From the NCBI GenBank assembly GCA_022606425.2, contig JAHDVF020001359.1, forward strand, positions 647,016 through 711,015: a DNA stretch of 64,000 nucleotides. The letters run 5' to 3'. The translations under genes and the position numbers were made by a program. Under the pieces are notes generated by a model. The model was not told where the DNA came from. It did no database searches and saw only the letters and a list, made by a program, of their open reading frames with translations. Source of the stretch: Lepidostoma basale (lineage: Eukaryota; Arthropoda; Insecta; Trichoptera; Lepidostomatidae). This document shows positions 12,831-26,284 of the stretch, in pieces (positions within the stretch are counted from its first letter, which is position 1; the number at the start of each line of letters is the position of its first letter).

Positions 12831-12929
12831 GAAAAACCCAGAATTATAAATATACTCGCAACTAACTTATTAAACAGTCGGCCGAGTTAGCTTTTGAGAA
12901 ACGAATGGCTTAATATTAAAATCATTTTG

Positions 12930-13265
12930 AATGTATGCAAATACTTGTAGAAAAATACATTAAATACAAAATAATACAGATTTACTGGTTAATGCTTACA
13001 CCTAATCTTAATAGATGGCGCTAGTGTAGATTGAACTAAAAAATATGAAGTGTTTCTCAACATTGTAGCATTTATACATCTTCCAAAAATTCGTCAGACG
13101 TGGTCGTAAGAAGGGCGCAACGGGGAATGTTGTTAACATAAAGCGATCTTAACCCAATCAATGACAGGTCATAAGTCCTGTAAGCGCCTCGACCACCATA
13201 TTCTGTTCCCAGAAAACAATTTACATCTTCGTCTCTACTGAGATAAATTAATCCTAAATATTAAA
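12930..13265 (-). repeat. Member of a fold-back repeat family (AGACGAAGATGTAAAT family)
   Basis: Shares GACAGGTCATAAGTCCTGTA, TTCTGTTCCCAGAAAA, CATCTTCGTCTCTA and ATGGCGCTAGTGTAGA with the elements at 19855 and 46255. This copy has only one arm. Confidence 0.65.
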
Positions 13266-14454
13266 ATGTTCCTTATAACACACTTAACCAAATATTTACT
13301 TAGATTTTACACACAATGTATATTAATGTAGGTATTATGAATCTTGGCGTTTATTCAAACTGAAGTAAAAAAGCATCTTTCAAGGGTTAACTCTCAAAAA
13401 TACTACTTACCTTTAACTATTTAACTATTTTATTTCAGCCTCTTCTGTGAACGCTTTATCACCGTGTGTTGTGTTTTTTGCACAGTGTTATGCATTTTTT
13501 AAATTGAAATTACGAGTAGGTATATTATGTATCCCCATTTTCAGCACACCGGACTTACATAAAAAAAACTAATCTATAATATTATATATGGTATTATAAT
13601 ATCAAAAATAATTATTAATAATTTTTAAGTTAATAAATTCATAATACTGTTTTTTTGCCCATACGAGTATATTATTTTTGGCTTTTTATCTATAATACTA
13701 TGTCTATGTCTCACGTACGTTTGAGATATTATAATATTCAATGTGATATTTATGATGATAAAATATACAAATCAAATACGCACATTATACGAGTACATCA
13801 GATAATCTTTAATAATTACCGAATACAAAAGGTAGTCTAGGCGAAAAGTTTTACAAAGTCTTGTTGAAATTAAACGTTTATGTAAGTTATTTCAATGGAA
13901 GGAAAGAATTTAATTTGAAAGCAAACAATCAGCCGGTGAACTTTGATTTTGTCATCATACTTCATACGAGTATTGCATGTACGTAATTATATAAAACTAA
14001 TGTATCGTATTTTCTCAAACGTTTCATTTTCCCGTCACAGAGGAAGTCAAAGTACAAACCTTCTAATGACTTTGACCTTGTTCGGTCAAGGTTTACATAT
14101 TAATGCAAATAGTGTGCAAACACATTGTTGCCAGTTGCTTTTGATCAAACATTTTTTATTGTATTTTGGAAGACTTAAAATATTACGTTTCAGGTATAAT
14201 TTTTCACGATTTTTTTACCACTAAAACAAATATTTGTTTTTACCTACAATTAATTTCTTTGGAGATGTGAAATAAACACGATCCGTCTTATTCTTCTAGC
14301 TTGACAAACTTTTAATACTTCCAAAATACATGTAATTTATTATTCAAAGAGATTATTCTTACCTCTAATATGGTAGATATTTTTTTTTATTAGAATTTAT
14401 TTTACAATCTTCAATATGAGCAGAAAATAGCTCATTATTATGAAGAAGGAATCT

Positions 14455-14532
14455 GGTCGTGTCCAGGTTTGAACCCATGTCCCCTGGATTAGGAGCCAAG
14501 CGTTCTATCCCCTAGAGCACCACCCGGAATTT
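14455..14532 (-). repeat. tRNA-Arg(CCT)-like sequence, probably a SINE head or tRNA pseudogene
   Basis: The minus strand reads GGATAGAACGCTTGGCTCCT, AATCCAGGGG and GGGTTCAAACCTGG, resembling the D arm, anticodon arm (CCT) and T arm of tRNA-Arg. The T stem is mispaired, the acceptor stem does not close, and a poly-A/T tract sits at the 5' side. Not a functional tRNA. Confidence 0.45.
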
Positions 14533-15079
14533 TTTTTTTTTTTGATAAGTAAAGTCTTCCCATCTTTTTTCGGTTTCAGTTCGTACTTCATTCTTATAGG
14601 TCACTAGAATTTCCGTAACTATATTTTTACATTCGTATGAATATTTTAGATACATTTCCTCGAAAGGTTTCCGTCCTTCTTTTAAATATATATTAGCTGT
14701 GAATTTATACATATTGTATTCAAAATAAGATTACTTTTCTGATACATATACTACTATTTACTGACATTAAGATTTATAAAGAGTGTCTTTTTTGTATATG
14801 AAAACGTAACGTTATAAAAACTTACTCGCCGTCACTGTTGTCATGTGTTAGAGATCGAACGTTTCCCAAGGAAAACGCATTTAATAATTCATATGATACA
14901 GTTTGAACTATGATCATGGTTTATTTGCTCTTTAATAACGTAATACTTGGAGAGGTCACTAAATAATTATATCTTAATAATATACCTAATTTAATGTTAG
15001 TATAAAATCTTAATACGTAGTTATAATTACGTGAAGACGAGAAGCAATTTATATGATAATTCTTCTTCATTATGATTTA

Positions 15080-15385
15080 GGCCTCATGACCTGTTACTTT
15101 TGTCCCTTTTTGTTCTTACGGGCCTTGATTTTGCACTTCTGGTAACTTGTTTATTCCAGAACGTTATTTTCTGCTATTCCCATCTTAGAATATCTTCTAC
15201 TTCGTATATCCTTCGGATCCCTGTGTTTCGTATTGTGTCACGAAGGGTTTTGCTAGGAATCTTCCAGAGTATCTTCATTTCGCTGGTTTGAAGGAAGCTT
15301 TTGGTTCTGACAGTGTCTACTCTGTATTCTATATCGTGGGTAATTATTGGATGGATAGAGGTCTTGTGTATCATTGCTTATTGTC
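15080..15385 (-). mobile_element. LINE fragment (RTE-like, second family)
   Basis: The minus-strand frame 15374-15174 reads YRVDTVRTKSFLQTSEMKIL then KTLRDTIRNTGIRRIYEVED, typical of the C-terminal part of RTE-like polymerases. Truncated on both sides. Confidence 0.65.
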
Positions 15386-16019
15386 AGATAAAAAAAATAT
15401 TTTAACCTCTACTGCATTAAAAAAAATGTGAAAATATTATACTAAGATCATCAATATAAACAATTAATAGTGAATGTTATTTTTCGTGTAAATATCTCTT
15501 CTTCTTAAAATTTGATTGATAGGTTGATATGATAAACGTTCCAGTGAAAATAAATAGCGATAATAATTGTAAATTGTTCAAAGAGTTAATATAAAATACT
15601 GATATAAATTTAAAAAAATCAAAACGGATAGAATCACGTGGAAAATATACTTAAATGATTTCGATTGGTCAACTTACAGTTTCACAAAATTGATTAAATA
15701 TGCGCCACAGAACTTAATGATATAACCACACGTTTTTTTAGTTAACTGATAAGTCATTTAACACTATGCATAAATTTATATTTAGTTTCGTATTTTGTTT
15801 TTATGCAACACTATCAAAACAATTTAAGAATAATGTTGTTTCAAAAATTTAAGTATAAAATAAGAAGTGAAAGCGCACGCTTCAATTCAACTTTACCTTG
15901 ATCCGCTGATGCCCTACGGCAAGGATGAATTCCGGTTTGTTTTGTATTTATCCATATGTATGCTTACAGGTAGGTACTGTTAATACAACTACAGGTGTAT
16001 TATTTCTTAACCATAAAAA

Positions 16020-16250
16020 TCAATATACCTATTCCTCGAATCGAACACTTACTACGACGGTCATGTCCAAAGAATGAACACCACCACACTCCCCTGTATT
16101 GTACCACATAATCAGCCTCACGCGACTCGTCCTCGTGGAAGAACTCCTAATATATAGAATAATAGCTGGGAATCCACCTCACAGGAGGAGCAGCTCTCTA
16201 TAGAACAGAGATAGTTCTAAGGCAAGGGAGAAGAAGAATAATACTTAAAA
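16020..16250 (+). mobile_element. LINE 3' fragment (RTE-like)
   Basis: Translated pieces YDGHVQRMNTTTLP and RPRGRTPN followed by NSWESTSQEE are LINE C-terminal motifs; stops interrupt the frame. Confidence 0.55.
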
Positions 16251-16984
16251 AATGATAAATCGATAAACAACACAGTACGAGTATATAATATAAGTATATA
16301 ATATTATACACGAAAAATCTGTCAAAACTGAGAATCAAATCAAAATAATATTGTTCTGGCATTACAAATTTAAAATAGGGTAAATTGTTGTTATCTGTTA
16401 AACCATACTAATATTGGAACCTTTTCCATTGAAGATTAGATTGTCTATCAATAACTTACAGTTGACAGCTAATGTTCGTTCTTAAAACAAACGTTTCAAG
16501 GTTAGACTGCGACACGGAGCCAAGATAAGATAACCTCATTTTAACTCTTTTTAGATAAATCTTTCTAGAATGTTAAAACATGTATGATAATTGGAAGATA
16601 TTTTTTATTCTGTCTATATAATACTGATCGATTACGTCTACCTAATTCTTTAGAAATACTGTGTTAGACAAATGATAACTATCAAACCTGATATACTTTC
16701 TTGGAACCGTATTATGAAATTATTTCTTATGACTATTGATGAGTACTAAGATAAATTAAATACAGTATTCTAAAGTCTTAAGCTAAAGATTAAAGAAAAA
16801 TATGACAACTCGAGAACGTTTATTACGTGCAGACTTAAGCGAGATTGCATCGAAATTGCAATTGAATAAATTTAATTTATACATAATAAAATAATAAGGC
16901 ATATATGCTTTGTGCAATAAAAACGAATCGAATTATCTTTAAAATCAGAATCCCTAGGTCGGAAGTCCATAACTAACATATATT

Positions 16985-17180
16985 TTCTTCTTCTGCTAGT
17001 TTAGTTAGGACTGTGTCCTGTTATTACTCGTTATCCGTTCCTGGGATGTAGATGTCCAACCATCACGCCATCCTTTTCGTGGTCTTTCAGAAGGTCGATT
17101 GCTTGTTGGTACTTTATTTACCGCTTTGCTTGTCACCCTTTTAGAAGGCACTCTCTTCACATGATCTCTCAAAATCCACT
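16985..17180 (-). mobile_element. LINE 3' fragment
   Basis: The minus strand encodes degenerate RPRKGWRDGW followed by a Gln/Arg-rich end as in LINE C-termini. Weak. Confidence 0.4.
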
Positions 17181-18119
17181 AACTTATTTTACGTTGTAGA
17201 ATTAAATTAACTATATTAATTTGGGCGCAGTGTTTATTTCAATGACCTTGGAAAGGTCGCTTAGAGAGAGAGAACCATTATGCGTGCATATGCGTGATTA
17301 TGCGTGCATGGATAACAAATCTACCCGTTTTCCCTTTCACGAGTTTCTTAGCGACAGCTCACATCTATGGCGCATCAAAATGTATACACGACTCAATAAA
17401 CTTGTTTATAAATCACTATATACAGAACGAAACAGGATTTTTAGCTATGATCTTAACCCATGAGGGAAAGTGCTTACAAATCAATGTCAATAACTCTTCA
17501 CCTTGAAGCATTTCTTAGTTGATTTGCAAAAAATAACTCTCAAACAACAATTATACCACTTTCTTACACTAAAATGAAGTAAATAAAGATTACTTTTTAG
17601 AAAATTTTATTCACAACAAACGTCGAAAAAATAAAAACAAACTTGCTCTTTTTAAAATTCTCGTAAGCTTTTTAATGTATATTTTTAACTTTCTTCAGCT
17701 CCACATATCCAATCCGCTGTTTTTACTTTAAGCTCTGTTCTCACCAAAATAATAAACTTTATGTACTAAAATACAAGAGTTTGATTACCATTTACTACTA
17801 ATACGTATACTTTAGTAATAGTAAAAGGATACAGTATATAACAGAGTACCGAGTTCTCTAAATCATGTATCAACTCGTTTCGTACAATAATAAAATGGGG
17901 TCGTAATGAGTTTAAAAGAAACACAAATTACTGAATAAATAACTAAAAATATATTAGCTTTAGTTTTTGTATTATAATGCAATTGTGATAAATTTCAGAC
18001 AATATAATAATTATTAATGTATCAAATTGAAAAATTATGAGTATATGATACACTAAATGCAAATTTTACATGTTAAAATTAAATAATTCGTGTTTATAAT
18101 TAATGTGACGCGCAGAATG

Positions 18120-18460
18120 TATTTATTTTTTAATTGGTATTCACAAATTTTTGATGAATGCGAATTGACAGCGGAGAACTTTTACCATTACGATAGACGC
18201 CCGGTTTCTGCATTATAAAAAAATAGTTGGTGTGCGAACTTTATTGTCATTAGAAATCCGCAGTAATAGTGAAAGAAGCTATCGTGATTAATCTCGGCGA
18301 GATGATATCCGACGGAACATTCTCTTATTAATGTGCAGTTTCAATCGGCTTCGCATTGCAATTGAGTAAGCAAAAAGACCATCATATTATAATTACCATT
18401 AGCCGCGAATCTATCATCCCATTGGGAGTAGAAAAATTTCTCAATTGCGGCGTGTTTTAA
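18120..18460. other. Non-repetitive GC-richer island in the large intron
   Basis: Less AT-rich than its surroundings, with CpG-containing strings (GCCCGGTTTCTGC, CTCGGCGAGATGATATCCGA). No frame and no match to window repeats. Candidate regulatory sequence only. Confidence 0.3.
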
Positions 18461-19150
18461 GAATCATTAGTTAGTATCATCATTAGTTTGGCGTTACTAG
18501 TGTTCATCATAAGTGCCTGAATTGAATATAAGCTTTTACTATCGATATTAAAATATTTATCACTCGCATATATAATATTTTATAGTTCAGTGAAAATGAA
18601 CAAAAACACATACAATATATTTATTTAAGATGTATATAAAATGCCATTACTTAACGGTTATGTATTGAGAAGGAACTATCCTTGATATTTGTATCTACTT
18701 GTATCGAAGTATCGAATGAGGGAGGAATGTAGGATTACATATAATATACCGATTATTTATGGTTCAAAACACTGCTTCTTTTCACTTTTGAAAAGTTTAA
18801 ATCAGTGTTTTAATTGAGTACGAGAATATTTTGAATACAATATACCAAGAGAGTAATACTTCGATTCTCTCCGAAAGTAATTAGAAATGCACACGGTGCG
18901 CATTAGGGTGGCCCTTAGCATACAGGTTAAAAAATAATTTTATATGCTTATAAGTCTCACCCCCTATTTCTTTTCTTTGAGGGCTAGTAAAGTATTAAAA
19001 ATGGTTTTATGTTACTAACAAGTTGTCCGAAACGTACATATTGGTATTCCACGTACATATTTCTTTCACGAATAATTACAGGTATAAATATATATTTTTT
19101 TTTATACGAACCTACAAACTTGGTGGTTTGAGATATTTAAAAATAAAATT

Positions 19151-19325
19151 AAACACTTTTTCATTTAGTATAAGCCACTTTATTTGAGTAAGTAGCGCCA
19201 ACCGATTTCACCCTGCAGCGAGCTTCCTCAGGGCTACACACAATCAGTTTGTGTATAGCCCCAAGGAAACTCGCTACGGGCTCACTCAAATAAAGTGGTT
19301 TACACTAAGTGAAAAAGTGTTTTAT
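19151..19325. repeat. 175-bp nearly perfect palindromic element
   Basis: Arms 19151-19192 and 19281-19324 pair (AACACTTTTTCATTTAGT... with ...ACTAAGTGAAAAAGTGTT). The centre (CTTCCTCAGGGCTACACACA / TGTGTATAGCCCCAAGGAA) also pairs with itself. MITE-like. Confidence 0.8.
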
Positions 19326-19854
19326 TTATTTTTTTATTATAAATGTGTTTGATATAAAAACTAGTTTAGTAATAGAAATTAAACAACTTTCGTTTAAACA
19401 TACCTTTACGCTATACACACCTAGATGGCTACGATATCGTCTATAACGAAAATTTAAATTCTTAGAAATTAAATTATAAATATTAAATTGAAATATATTT
19501 TATTAACTTTATACACAGGTGAGTAATTGAATACCATGTAACTGCGTGACTATACTCATGTAGTAAATATCATACTAAAATATCAATTTCTATGTTGGTT
19601 TGACCCTCACGTTTCGAGTCTTGAATCTCTAGGATGGGAGTGGAAAGTTGCGAAATTTCAAAAACATATCGGCCTCTCCACGTTTCAGGAAAGAGTTGAC
19701 TTTCCAGCATTTTGCTCAAGGTCCACGGTAGTATACCTGCTTCAGTAAGATTATACCCATCCGAGTCTTCATATCATATTTCCACCAGGGGTCATCAACC
19801 GTTGATTTTTTGTACATTTTAGATCAATATTTATTAACTTATTAACCTAGTAAC

Positions 19855-20451
19855 GTAAGTATTTTCATTTTTTAAGGATTAATTGTATCTCAATAGAGAC
19901 GAAGATATAAATTATTTGGAAACATAATATGGTAGTCGAGGCGTTTACAGGACTTATTACCTGTCATTGGTTGGGTTAAGCGATCCCTGGTTGGGTTAAG
20001 CGATTATGTTAACAACATTCCCCATTCCGCCCTTCTTACGACACCACGTCTGACAAATTTTTGGAACTTGTATTTATGTTAATATTTTTAAATAACTTCA
20101 CTGTTGGTAGGTCCATCTACACTAGCGCCATCTATTAAGATAACTCGTAAGCATAAAATCTTTATTAATGCAATGTGAAAGGCTTTTACGCAATTATAAC
20201 TTTGCTAGATAACGCCTGGAGTGATTTGGATTTTTATGCTATTAACTTGTACCAGTTTTTTTTATATAATTTGTTTTTTGTATACAAATACTTATAGACA
20301 AATACTGGATTTTTACCCATTGCGGGTTAATCATTTTTTAAGGATTAATTGTATCTTATACAATTAATCCTTAAAATATGATTAACCCGCAATGGGTAAA
20401 AATCCAGTATTTGTCTACAAGTATTTGTATACAAAAAAAAACAAATTATAA
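19855..20451. repeat. Fold-back element, longest copy, with 85-bp hairpin
   Basis: 19855-20160 matches the 12930 and 46255 copies. 20267-20451 is a hairpin with arms 20267-20354 and 20359-20451 containing GGATTTTTACCCATTGCGGG and its complement. A 20-bp local duplication (GGTTGGGTTAAGCGAT) lies at 19972-20005. Confidence 0.75.
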
Positions 20452-20824
20452 GTATTTTCATGATTAAAATAAAAAAACTTTGTACACAAACACATTAATT
20501 TTGCGCAATTCAAATAATAATGTTTTTATAATGTCATTGTCAAATCATCCACCATGTTAGATTAGCGAAATATTATAAAGAACTTAGTTATGCGATGCAC
20601 ATTGCAAACATTAGTCAAATGAATAATGCATCCATGTCATTAGGATATTATTGTATTCATGAGTTACGCAATAAAAATAGTCATTATATTCCTAACGATT
20701 TTCTTATGTGGTGTATTATGAAAGATTTCACTTTATTTGCAAAACAGAAATAATTAGTTTTATTGAATAATGGCTTGGTAGGTACGTGGCTTCGAAACGC
20801 AATAATATACTCGTACCTAACTAA

Positions 20825-21205
20825 TTGAATGACCATCACGCCGTCTCCCAATAGGGGTAGGCAGAAACAATGGACTACCATACTGTTCTTTTCTAACATA
20901 CTTTTCTCGCTTTCTCAACATTTATACATCGTGTCATGCACGCACGTGAATTTCTCCGACTTCTTACGTAGCCGACATTTAATAGTTCATTTATTTGATC
21001 GTGCTACGTTTACCTCTATCTTCTTCTATTTCTAGTTCCATTTACATCTAAAACATACTTTTTTACCATTCTTTCTTTCCGTGTGTCCAAAATATCTTAA
21101 CGTTTCTTTCATTATTTTTTTCATAACATTTTTATTCGTAGCACACATTCGTCTAAGAGATCTCATTTCTACTGCATTTATTCTACTTTCATCCATTTGA
21201 CTCCA
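20825..21205 (-). mobile_element. RTE LINE 3' fragment
   Basis: Begins ACCATCACGCCGTCTCCC, the inverted 3' end, and runs through CATCGTGTCATGCACGCACG and AAGAGATCTCATTTCTACTG, with an internal deletion relative to 4708-5150. Confidence 0.8.
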
Positions 21206-21788
21206 ATTACCGAATAAAAATCATCCGCAAAATCTAATATTTAGTAGGCTGATTAGTTTATAAATCATCTGTGGATCGCATCGATTAAACCATTTATTTT
21301 AGTGGCATTTCAAGAAATTTGAACAACCCACAATAAAAATACGAAGTAAACAGAGAGCGTATTTTGTTTTAAACAAAATGGTTGTCGATCCTCCTTCCCC
21401 TTCAGTGCGGGCGCGAGTGTGGCTGCGAGCAGCACAATTTAATTTGACGTTTAGTTGTTAAACGTCGCCAGCAGCTATCGCACTCCATACAGTGTGTGTA
21501 GCCCTTTACATACTCGTACTTTGTTTTACTAGTATTAACGTAAGTAATACAATACGCGTGTACCCACACGTATTTGGCGCGCGATATCACAACCGGCATA
21601 ATTTCAACGGGAAAATACCGAAACGCGCGGGAAAATGGAAGTGTATTCGTTCGATCTATAATTGTGACAATGGTGTAGTTAGTGACATTTGAATTTGATA
21701 TGTGAATATCAACTATATCAATTTATAGTTTATTTATTTGTGATATTGATGCGTTAAAAATATTTTAATATTTATTTTATGTTTAATA

Positions 21789-21965
21789 CAAACAAACAAA
21801 CCACCACGCCGTTTCCCTGCAGGGGTAGGCAGAGAGAATGGACCGCCACACTACTCTATCCTGGCAAACCTCTCTAGATTCCTCCACATTCATACAACGA
21901 GTCATACACGCACGTCGATTCCTCCGACTTCTAACATGACGACGGTGTGATGGTTTGTTTGTTTA
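21789..21965 (-). mobile_element. Short RTE 3' end copy with inverted ends
   Basis: Antisense RTE 3' end (CCACCACGCCGTTTCCC to TCCGACTTCTAACATGACGA) closed on the right by a sense copy of the last bases (GGTGTGATGGTTTGTTTG). The ends form a 24-bp inverted repeat with (TTTG)n instead of (TTAG)n tails. Confidence 0.7.
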
Positions 21966-22299
21966 TATTAAACAAAAAATAATGTTTAATAAATTTTTAT
22001 AATTTTAATTGTTAAACGTATTGATAATAAATCAGTGATTACGATAAATTTTATTATATCATCGTTTAAATAAGATTTAATAATCTGATTATTGTGATTG
22101 AATCGCTATTAATAATTAATTAATTTTCGTTTGTTTCATTATCTGGTGAAATTCCAATGTTAATGTAAATACCCAATTATTATCTGGTACCTAGGTACTT
22201 ATCCCCCCCTGGTTTCCCATATAAGGCAAGGGGTTGCAATTTAATCTCAAAAAATATCGGTTGTATTACAGCTAAAATCCTACTGAAAGAATCCAGTAA

Positions 22300-22745
22300 A
22301 AACTATGCAGACCGGATTTTAAAGCGCTTCACGAAATGACACCAGCCTATATATCTGAACTTTATATTGTTGAAAGCCCTAACTTGCGGCAATTTACGCT
22401 TCGATCAGCGAACTCCTCGGCAATAGGGAGATTAATTAAGCCAAAGTGTAACCTCCGGACAAATTTCGGAGATCAGGCTTTTGTAGTGGTAGGTCAGTCC
22501 GCCTGAAATATGCTCCCTACATGCCTCAGATACATTGACAATCCGACAGATTTTTCTTTCTTAACTATTCTCACATAAAAATCCACTTCTTCAAAATATC
22601 GCATCAAATATTGATTAAACAACGATTATTTGGTTGCTGGTGCCAGATGCAGCTCTCATGAATAAAAACATTGTCAATGTGACCTTGAGGTGAGCTATTC
22701 ACGAAAACGGCGCTATATAAATTAGCTTAATTATTATTATTATTG
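22300..22745 (+). mobile_element. L2/CR1-type LINE 3' fragment
   Basis: TGACACCAGCCTATATATCT and AACTTGCGGCAATTTACG align with 265-735. It ends in GGCGCTATATAAATTAG and a TTA repeat. Confidence 0.65.
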
Positions 22746-22974
22746 TAATTGACTGACATTGAAATCTTTCGTATTGATTAATTTCTTAAAATATATTGTA
22801 CATATTATCAATAAACATATACAATAATTTTATTGCTTATGAGTATCCAAATAGAATAAATATAAATTTCCTGAAAAGATTGTGAGCAACATGTAAATAA
22901 TATAAAATGGAATGAAATGTAATACATATAATATATATTTTTTGTTTCTTCTTATTGTATTTAATATATGATAT

Positions 22975-23170
22975 CTTCTTCTTCTTCCCCTTTTAATAGA
23001 TCTGTGGATCTGTTTTTATGGCGTCGAGGTCTCCTGGGACACAAAACTCCAACTGTCTCGCCATTTCTTCGCGGGTCTTCCGGGTTGGCGAGTTCCCATT
23101 GGCACGTTGTTTGCGGCTGCTTGTGTGACTGTCTATCGTCAGTCCTTTTCTGTGCTAGGGTCCGTTTTCC
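22975..23170 (-). mobile_element. LINE 3' fragment
   Basis: The minus strand reads NVPMGTRQPGRP-like then KKWRDSWSFVSQETS, a LINE C-terminal signature. A short hairpin (CCTAAACATAT/ATATGTTTAGG) follows at 23182-23215. Confidence 0.5.
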
Positions 23171-23339
23171 GTTGTTTAGTCCTAAACATATAGTTAATAT
23201 ATTATATGTTTAGGATTAAAAAACATTTGTATATTTTGTCTTTGGTTACTTCAATCGTCTTGATTGAAGCTTGATTTAATCAAGCAAATATAAGCATCTC
23301 CTTAGAAAATATACTGATAAAGGCACCCAGATACAGAGT

Positions 23340-23790
23340 ACAACAGACATTATTTCAAGTATAACGGTTCCTTTATTAAAGTTATAATGTGACAGTTCTA
23401 GATATAAGAATTCTTTAATACCGGCGTGCAGTTTTCTTAATACAATAGCGAGCCGGGCCAGTACAATGCGCCTTCATTAGAGGTTGCCTCCACTTTATCT
23501 AGAAAGAACAGCAATCCGTTTACTCTAAATGCATCGCCAATTATTTTATCATTAACGATCGTTACTACTCGCACTTCTCTCGTGCTCCAGAAAGTTAGTG
23601 TCGCGACATCTCGGGTCCCGCTTAATGGAGTCTATTGATAAATTTAGTATTTAATCGGCCACTTTCTTGTGCCGTTTGCTTCCGAATTATATTCCAATTT
23701 TGCACAATTTGGCCTCAAGAGATTACCCGCAAACTGTTAGATCTGCCTGAGAATTTTTAGTAATACGTGCATTGAATTTAAACACGAAAT
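23340..23790. other. Non-repetitive GC-richer island in the large intron
   Basis: Contains CCGGCGTGCAG, GAGCCGGGCCAGTACAATGC and TCGCGACATCTCGGGTCCCG. No coding frame or repeat match. Candidate conserved intronic element; 23800-24600 beyond it shows nothing. Confidence 0.3.
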
Positions 23791-24837
23791 TGGTCGTAAA
23801 ATGTGAGATTCCATTGTATCATTTAACGGTTTAAAGACCGCACTATATTGTATGCAGCAATCTAACAATTATCAATAATAATAATAAAACGTATACTGTT
23901 CATATCTTCAATCATTCTTGTATGATCCATATAATATAAGTTATGGATACTAGTGAAATCATTCGCCTACTTTAAAGTAAAAGTTTTTCAGTTCGTCGTA
24001 TCAAATTTAAGGTTATAAATTTTAACTGGAAGTTGTTGATTGCAATATTGGAATAAATATTGTTGAGAATAATGATTAAATAATACACGATAAAAAAATA
24101 AAGTTTCCGAAATAAGTGGTTATATAAAATTTGATATAAATGACCGGCGAATAGCGAATAAACAACTTATCATAACTGAAGACGAAATTCAGGTTACAGA
24201 TTTGCATAGCTTTAAAATGGTTATTACCGCGTGACCTTGAACTGCGTGGCATTTGCCTAGAATTAATAGAAAAATTATCGCAATCGTCGATGAAACATGT
24301 CTATTTGATACTTATATTGGAAGAGGGGCAAAAACATAAAAATGATTCATATTACCTTATATTTGACTCATACAACATTAACATTTATTAATTACACTGG
24401 AGCAAGTAAAAAAGAGTACATTGATCTAAACTAAAGTTCGGGCGAGTGTTAGATTCTTCTTGGTATACACAATTGCAAAACACAATCCTATATGTCAATT
24501 ATAAAGCAATATAATATTTTTTGAAGCTCTGTTTTAGTGCAGTTTAGTGCAAAATACAAAACACATTGTTATATTACATATTTAGTTTAATTCTACTTGT
24601 CTTTTTTTTGGCTTCGATCATTTTCGGCAGCTAGCTCCCATCTTCTGGTTTGGAGATCAAAACCAGATCAGAAGATGGCAGCAAAATTTATTTTTACTTC
24701 TAGAAGACATCTGTTTACTAGAAGTAAAACTAAATGTGTGTAATCGAATTCAATTTTTTTTTTAGGGTTAAGTCTCTCAAACTAATGAACCATTCGCAAT
24801 TTTTTTACGAATAAGAATACCTTAAACGAAATTATAT

Positions 24838-25095
24838 CTTCTTCTTCTTCTTCCTCAGCCTATTCCCGTCTACTCCTGAACAAAGACCTCCTCCATTCAC
24901 TTCCATGTCACTCTGTCCTGTGCAGACTGCATCTAGGTTACTCCGACGTGTCTGTTTAGATCATCCTTCCACCGTAATTGCGGTCGCCCTGCACTCTTTG
25001 CCGTCTTCTTGTCCACTTTTCATCTGAGCTTCTGGCTACGTGACCTGCCCATTGCTATTTTAGAGTCGCCACCCGGTGGATGATATCATGTCGGT
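24838..25095 (-). mobile_element. LINE 3' fragment
   Basis: The minus strand carries RPQLRWKDDLNRH-like then WKWMEEVFVQE, a familiar LINE C-terminus, starting at an (AAG)n tail. Just before it, 24650-24700 has a small inverted repeat around CCATCTTCTGGTTT. Confidence 0.5.
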
Positions 25096-25589
25096 GAAAT
25101 TATATCACACGTGATTTTTTATTCAAATTTTCTAGAGAGTTTTTGATATCATTCCTATATAAAGTAAAGAACTCTATATTTTATATTTTTTAGAATAAAA
25201 AGCTGTTGGAAAATTTTCTATGTTTTTTATAAGAAAATAATAATTATTATTATGCTTAGAGTATCGAATTATACAAATTTAATTTTCTCTGATTATGGTT
25301 TACTAAAATTTACAAATAGCTTATTAGATTAAGTGAGGAGAAATGCCTGTCTAGATCACAAAACATAGGATCAATCGACGGGAGGCATTTAATATGATCA
25401 AATTAAGTATTAATTCAGATGAAAAAGTCGCTTTTTTTGAAGCTTAATTGTGTTTTATTGGTATAACATGTTTGACATTTATTACTACTTTATCAAGATA
25501 CATGTTCTAAATAATTAACATATTTTTTTTATAAAATATATTTCGTTTTTCAAAGTCGAAACTAATTGTGGTTCGAGGTCCTTTTTATG

Positions 25590-26010
25590 TATAAAAACGA
25601 TATTAATATGTAAGTAGTATGATTCGCCGCTCACAGTTGCAATTACGCATATAAATTTACAGGTGGTAACAGTTGTGCAACCTTCAGAGAGGTGTTCCAA
25701 GTGCAAGAATCTGGAGTAAGGCATCTCCATCTCCGATTACGCCAAGGAATGCCTTTACTGTTAATAGCGCTGCCATTTTACATATTACCTATTCAAGTTC
25801 AACGATCTCGCCGTTCCCGGGTCTGCCGTTAATGCGTGCGTCTGACCTGCATGTCAAGCGGCGAGGAAGCAGACCACGCTTATGGGAACTGAGGTTCAAT
25901 ATATCCTATTGTTTATGATTACCTCTAACAATTAGATTACGCGCAGAGATAAGACTCATTCAGCCCTGGATGCGCAGCAAGTTAGCAATACAGATTTTCC
26001 ATCTACAAGG
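25590..26010. other. Non-repetitive GC-richer island in the large intron
   Basis: About half G+C over 25670-25900 (CGCCGTTCCCGGGTCTGCCG). An 81-codon frame at 25673-25918 lacks homology I recognise and good splice context. Treated as possible regulatory DNA. Confidence 0.3.
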
Positions 26011-26284
26011 AGGGAAATCTTCGAAACATCATCAAGATAATATTATGATCCATTTTTTTACATTTTTGTCATTAATCTAAAAGTCTACAAAGGTCAGAGA
26101 AAATATGGCAAGCTGTCATGTTCGATGTCGGAAAAATCTAAGTGGCAGTCACTGTTTATGAATTCAAAAGAACCTGCGATATATTTATGTCCGAATATAA
26201 CAGAGTAATAATTATTATTGTTACTTTGTTGAATCGCTCTTTTTACATCATTACAGCGTGAGCCAAATCGATGTAAAGGGTATA

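Noticed and set aside
17221..17463. 80-codon frame
   Set aside because: No recognisable motif, no splice context, starts with TTG; chance frame.
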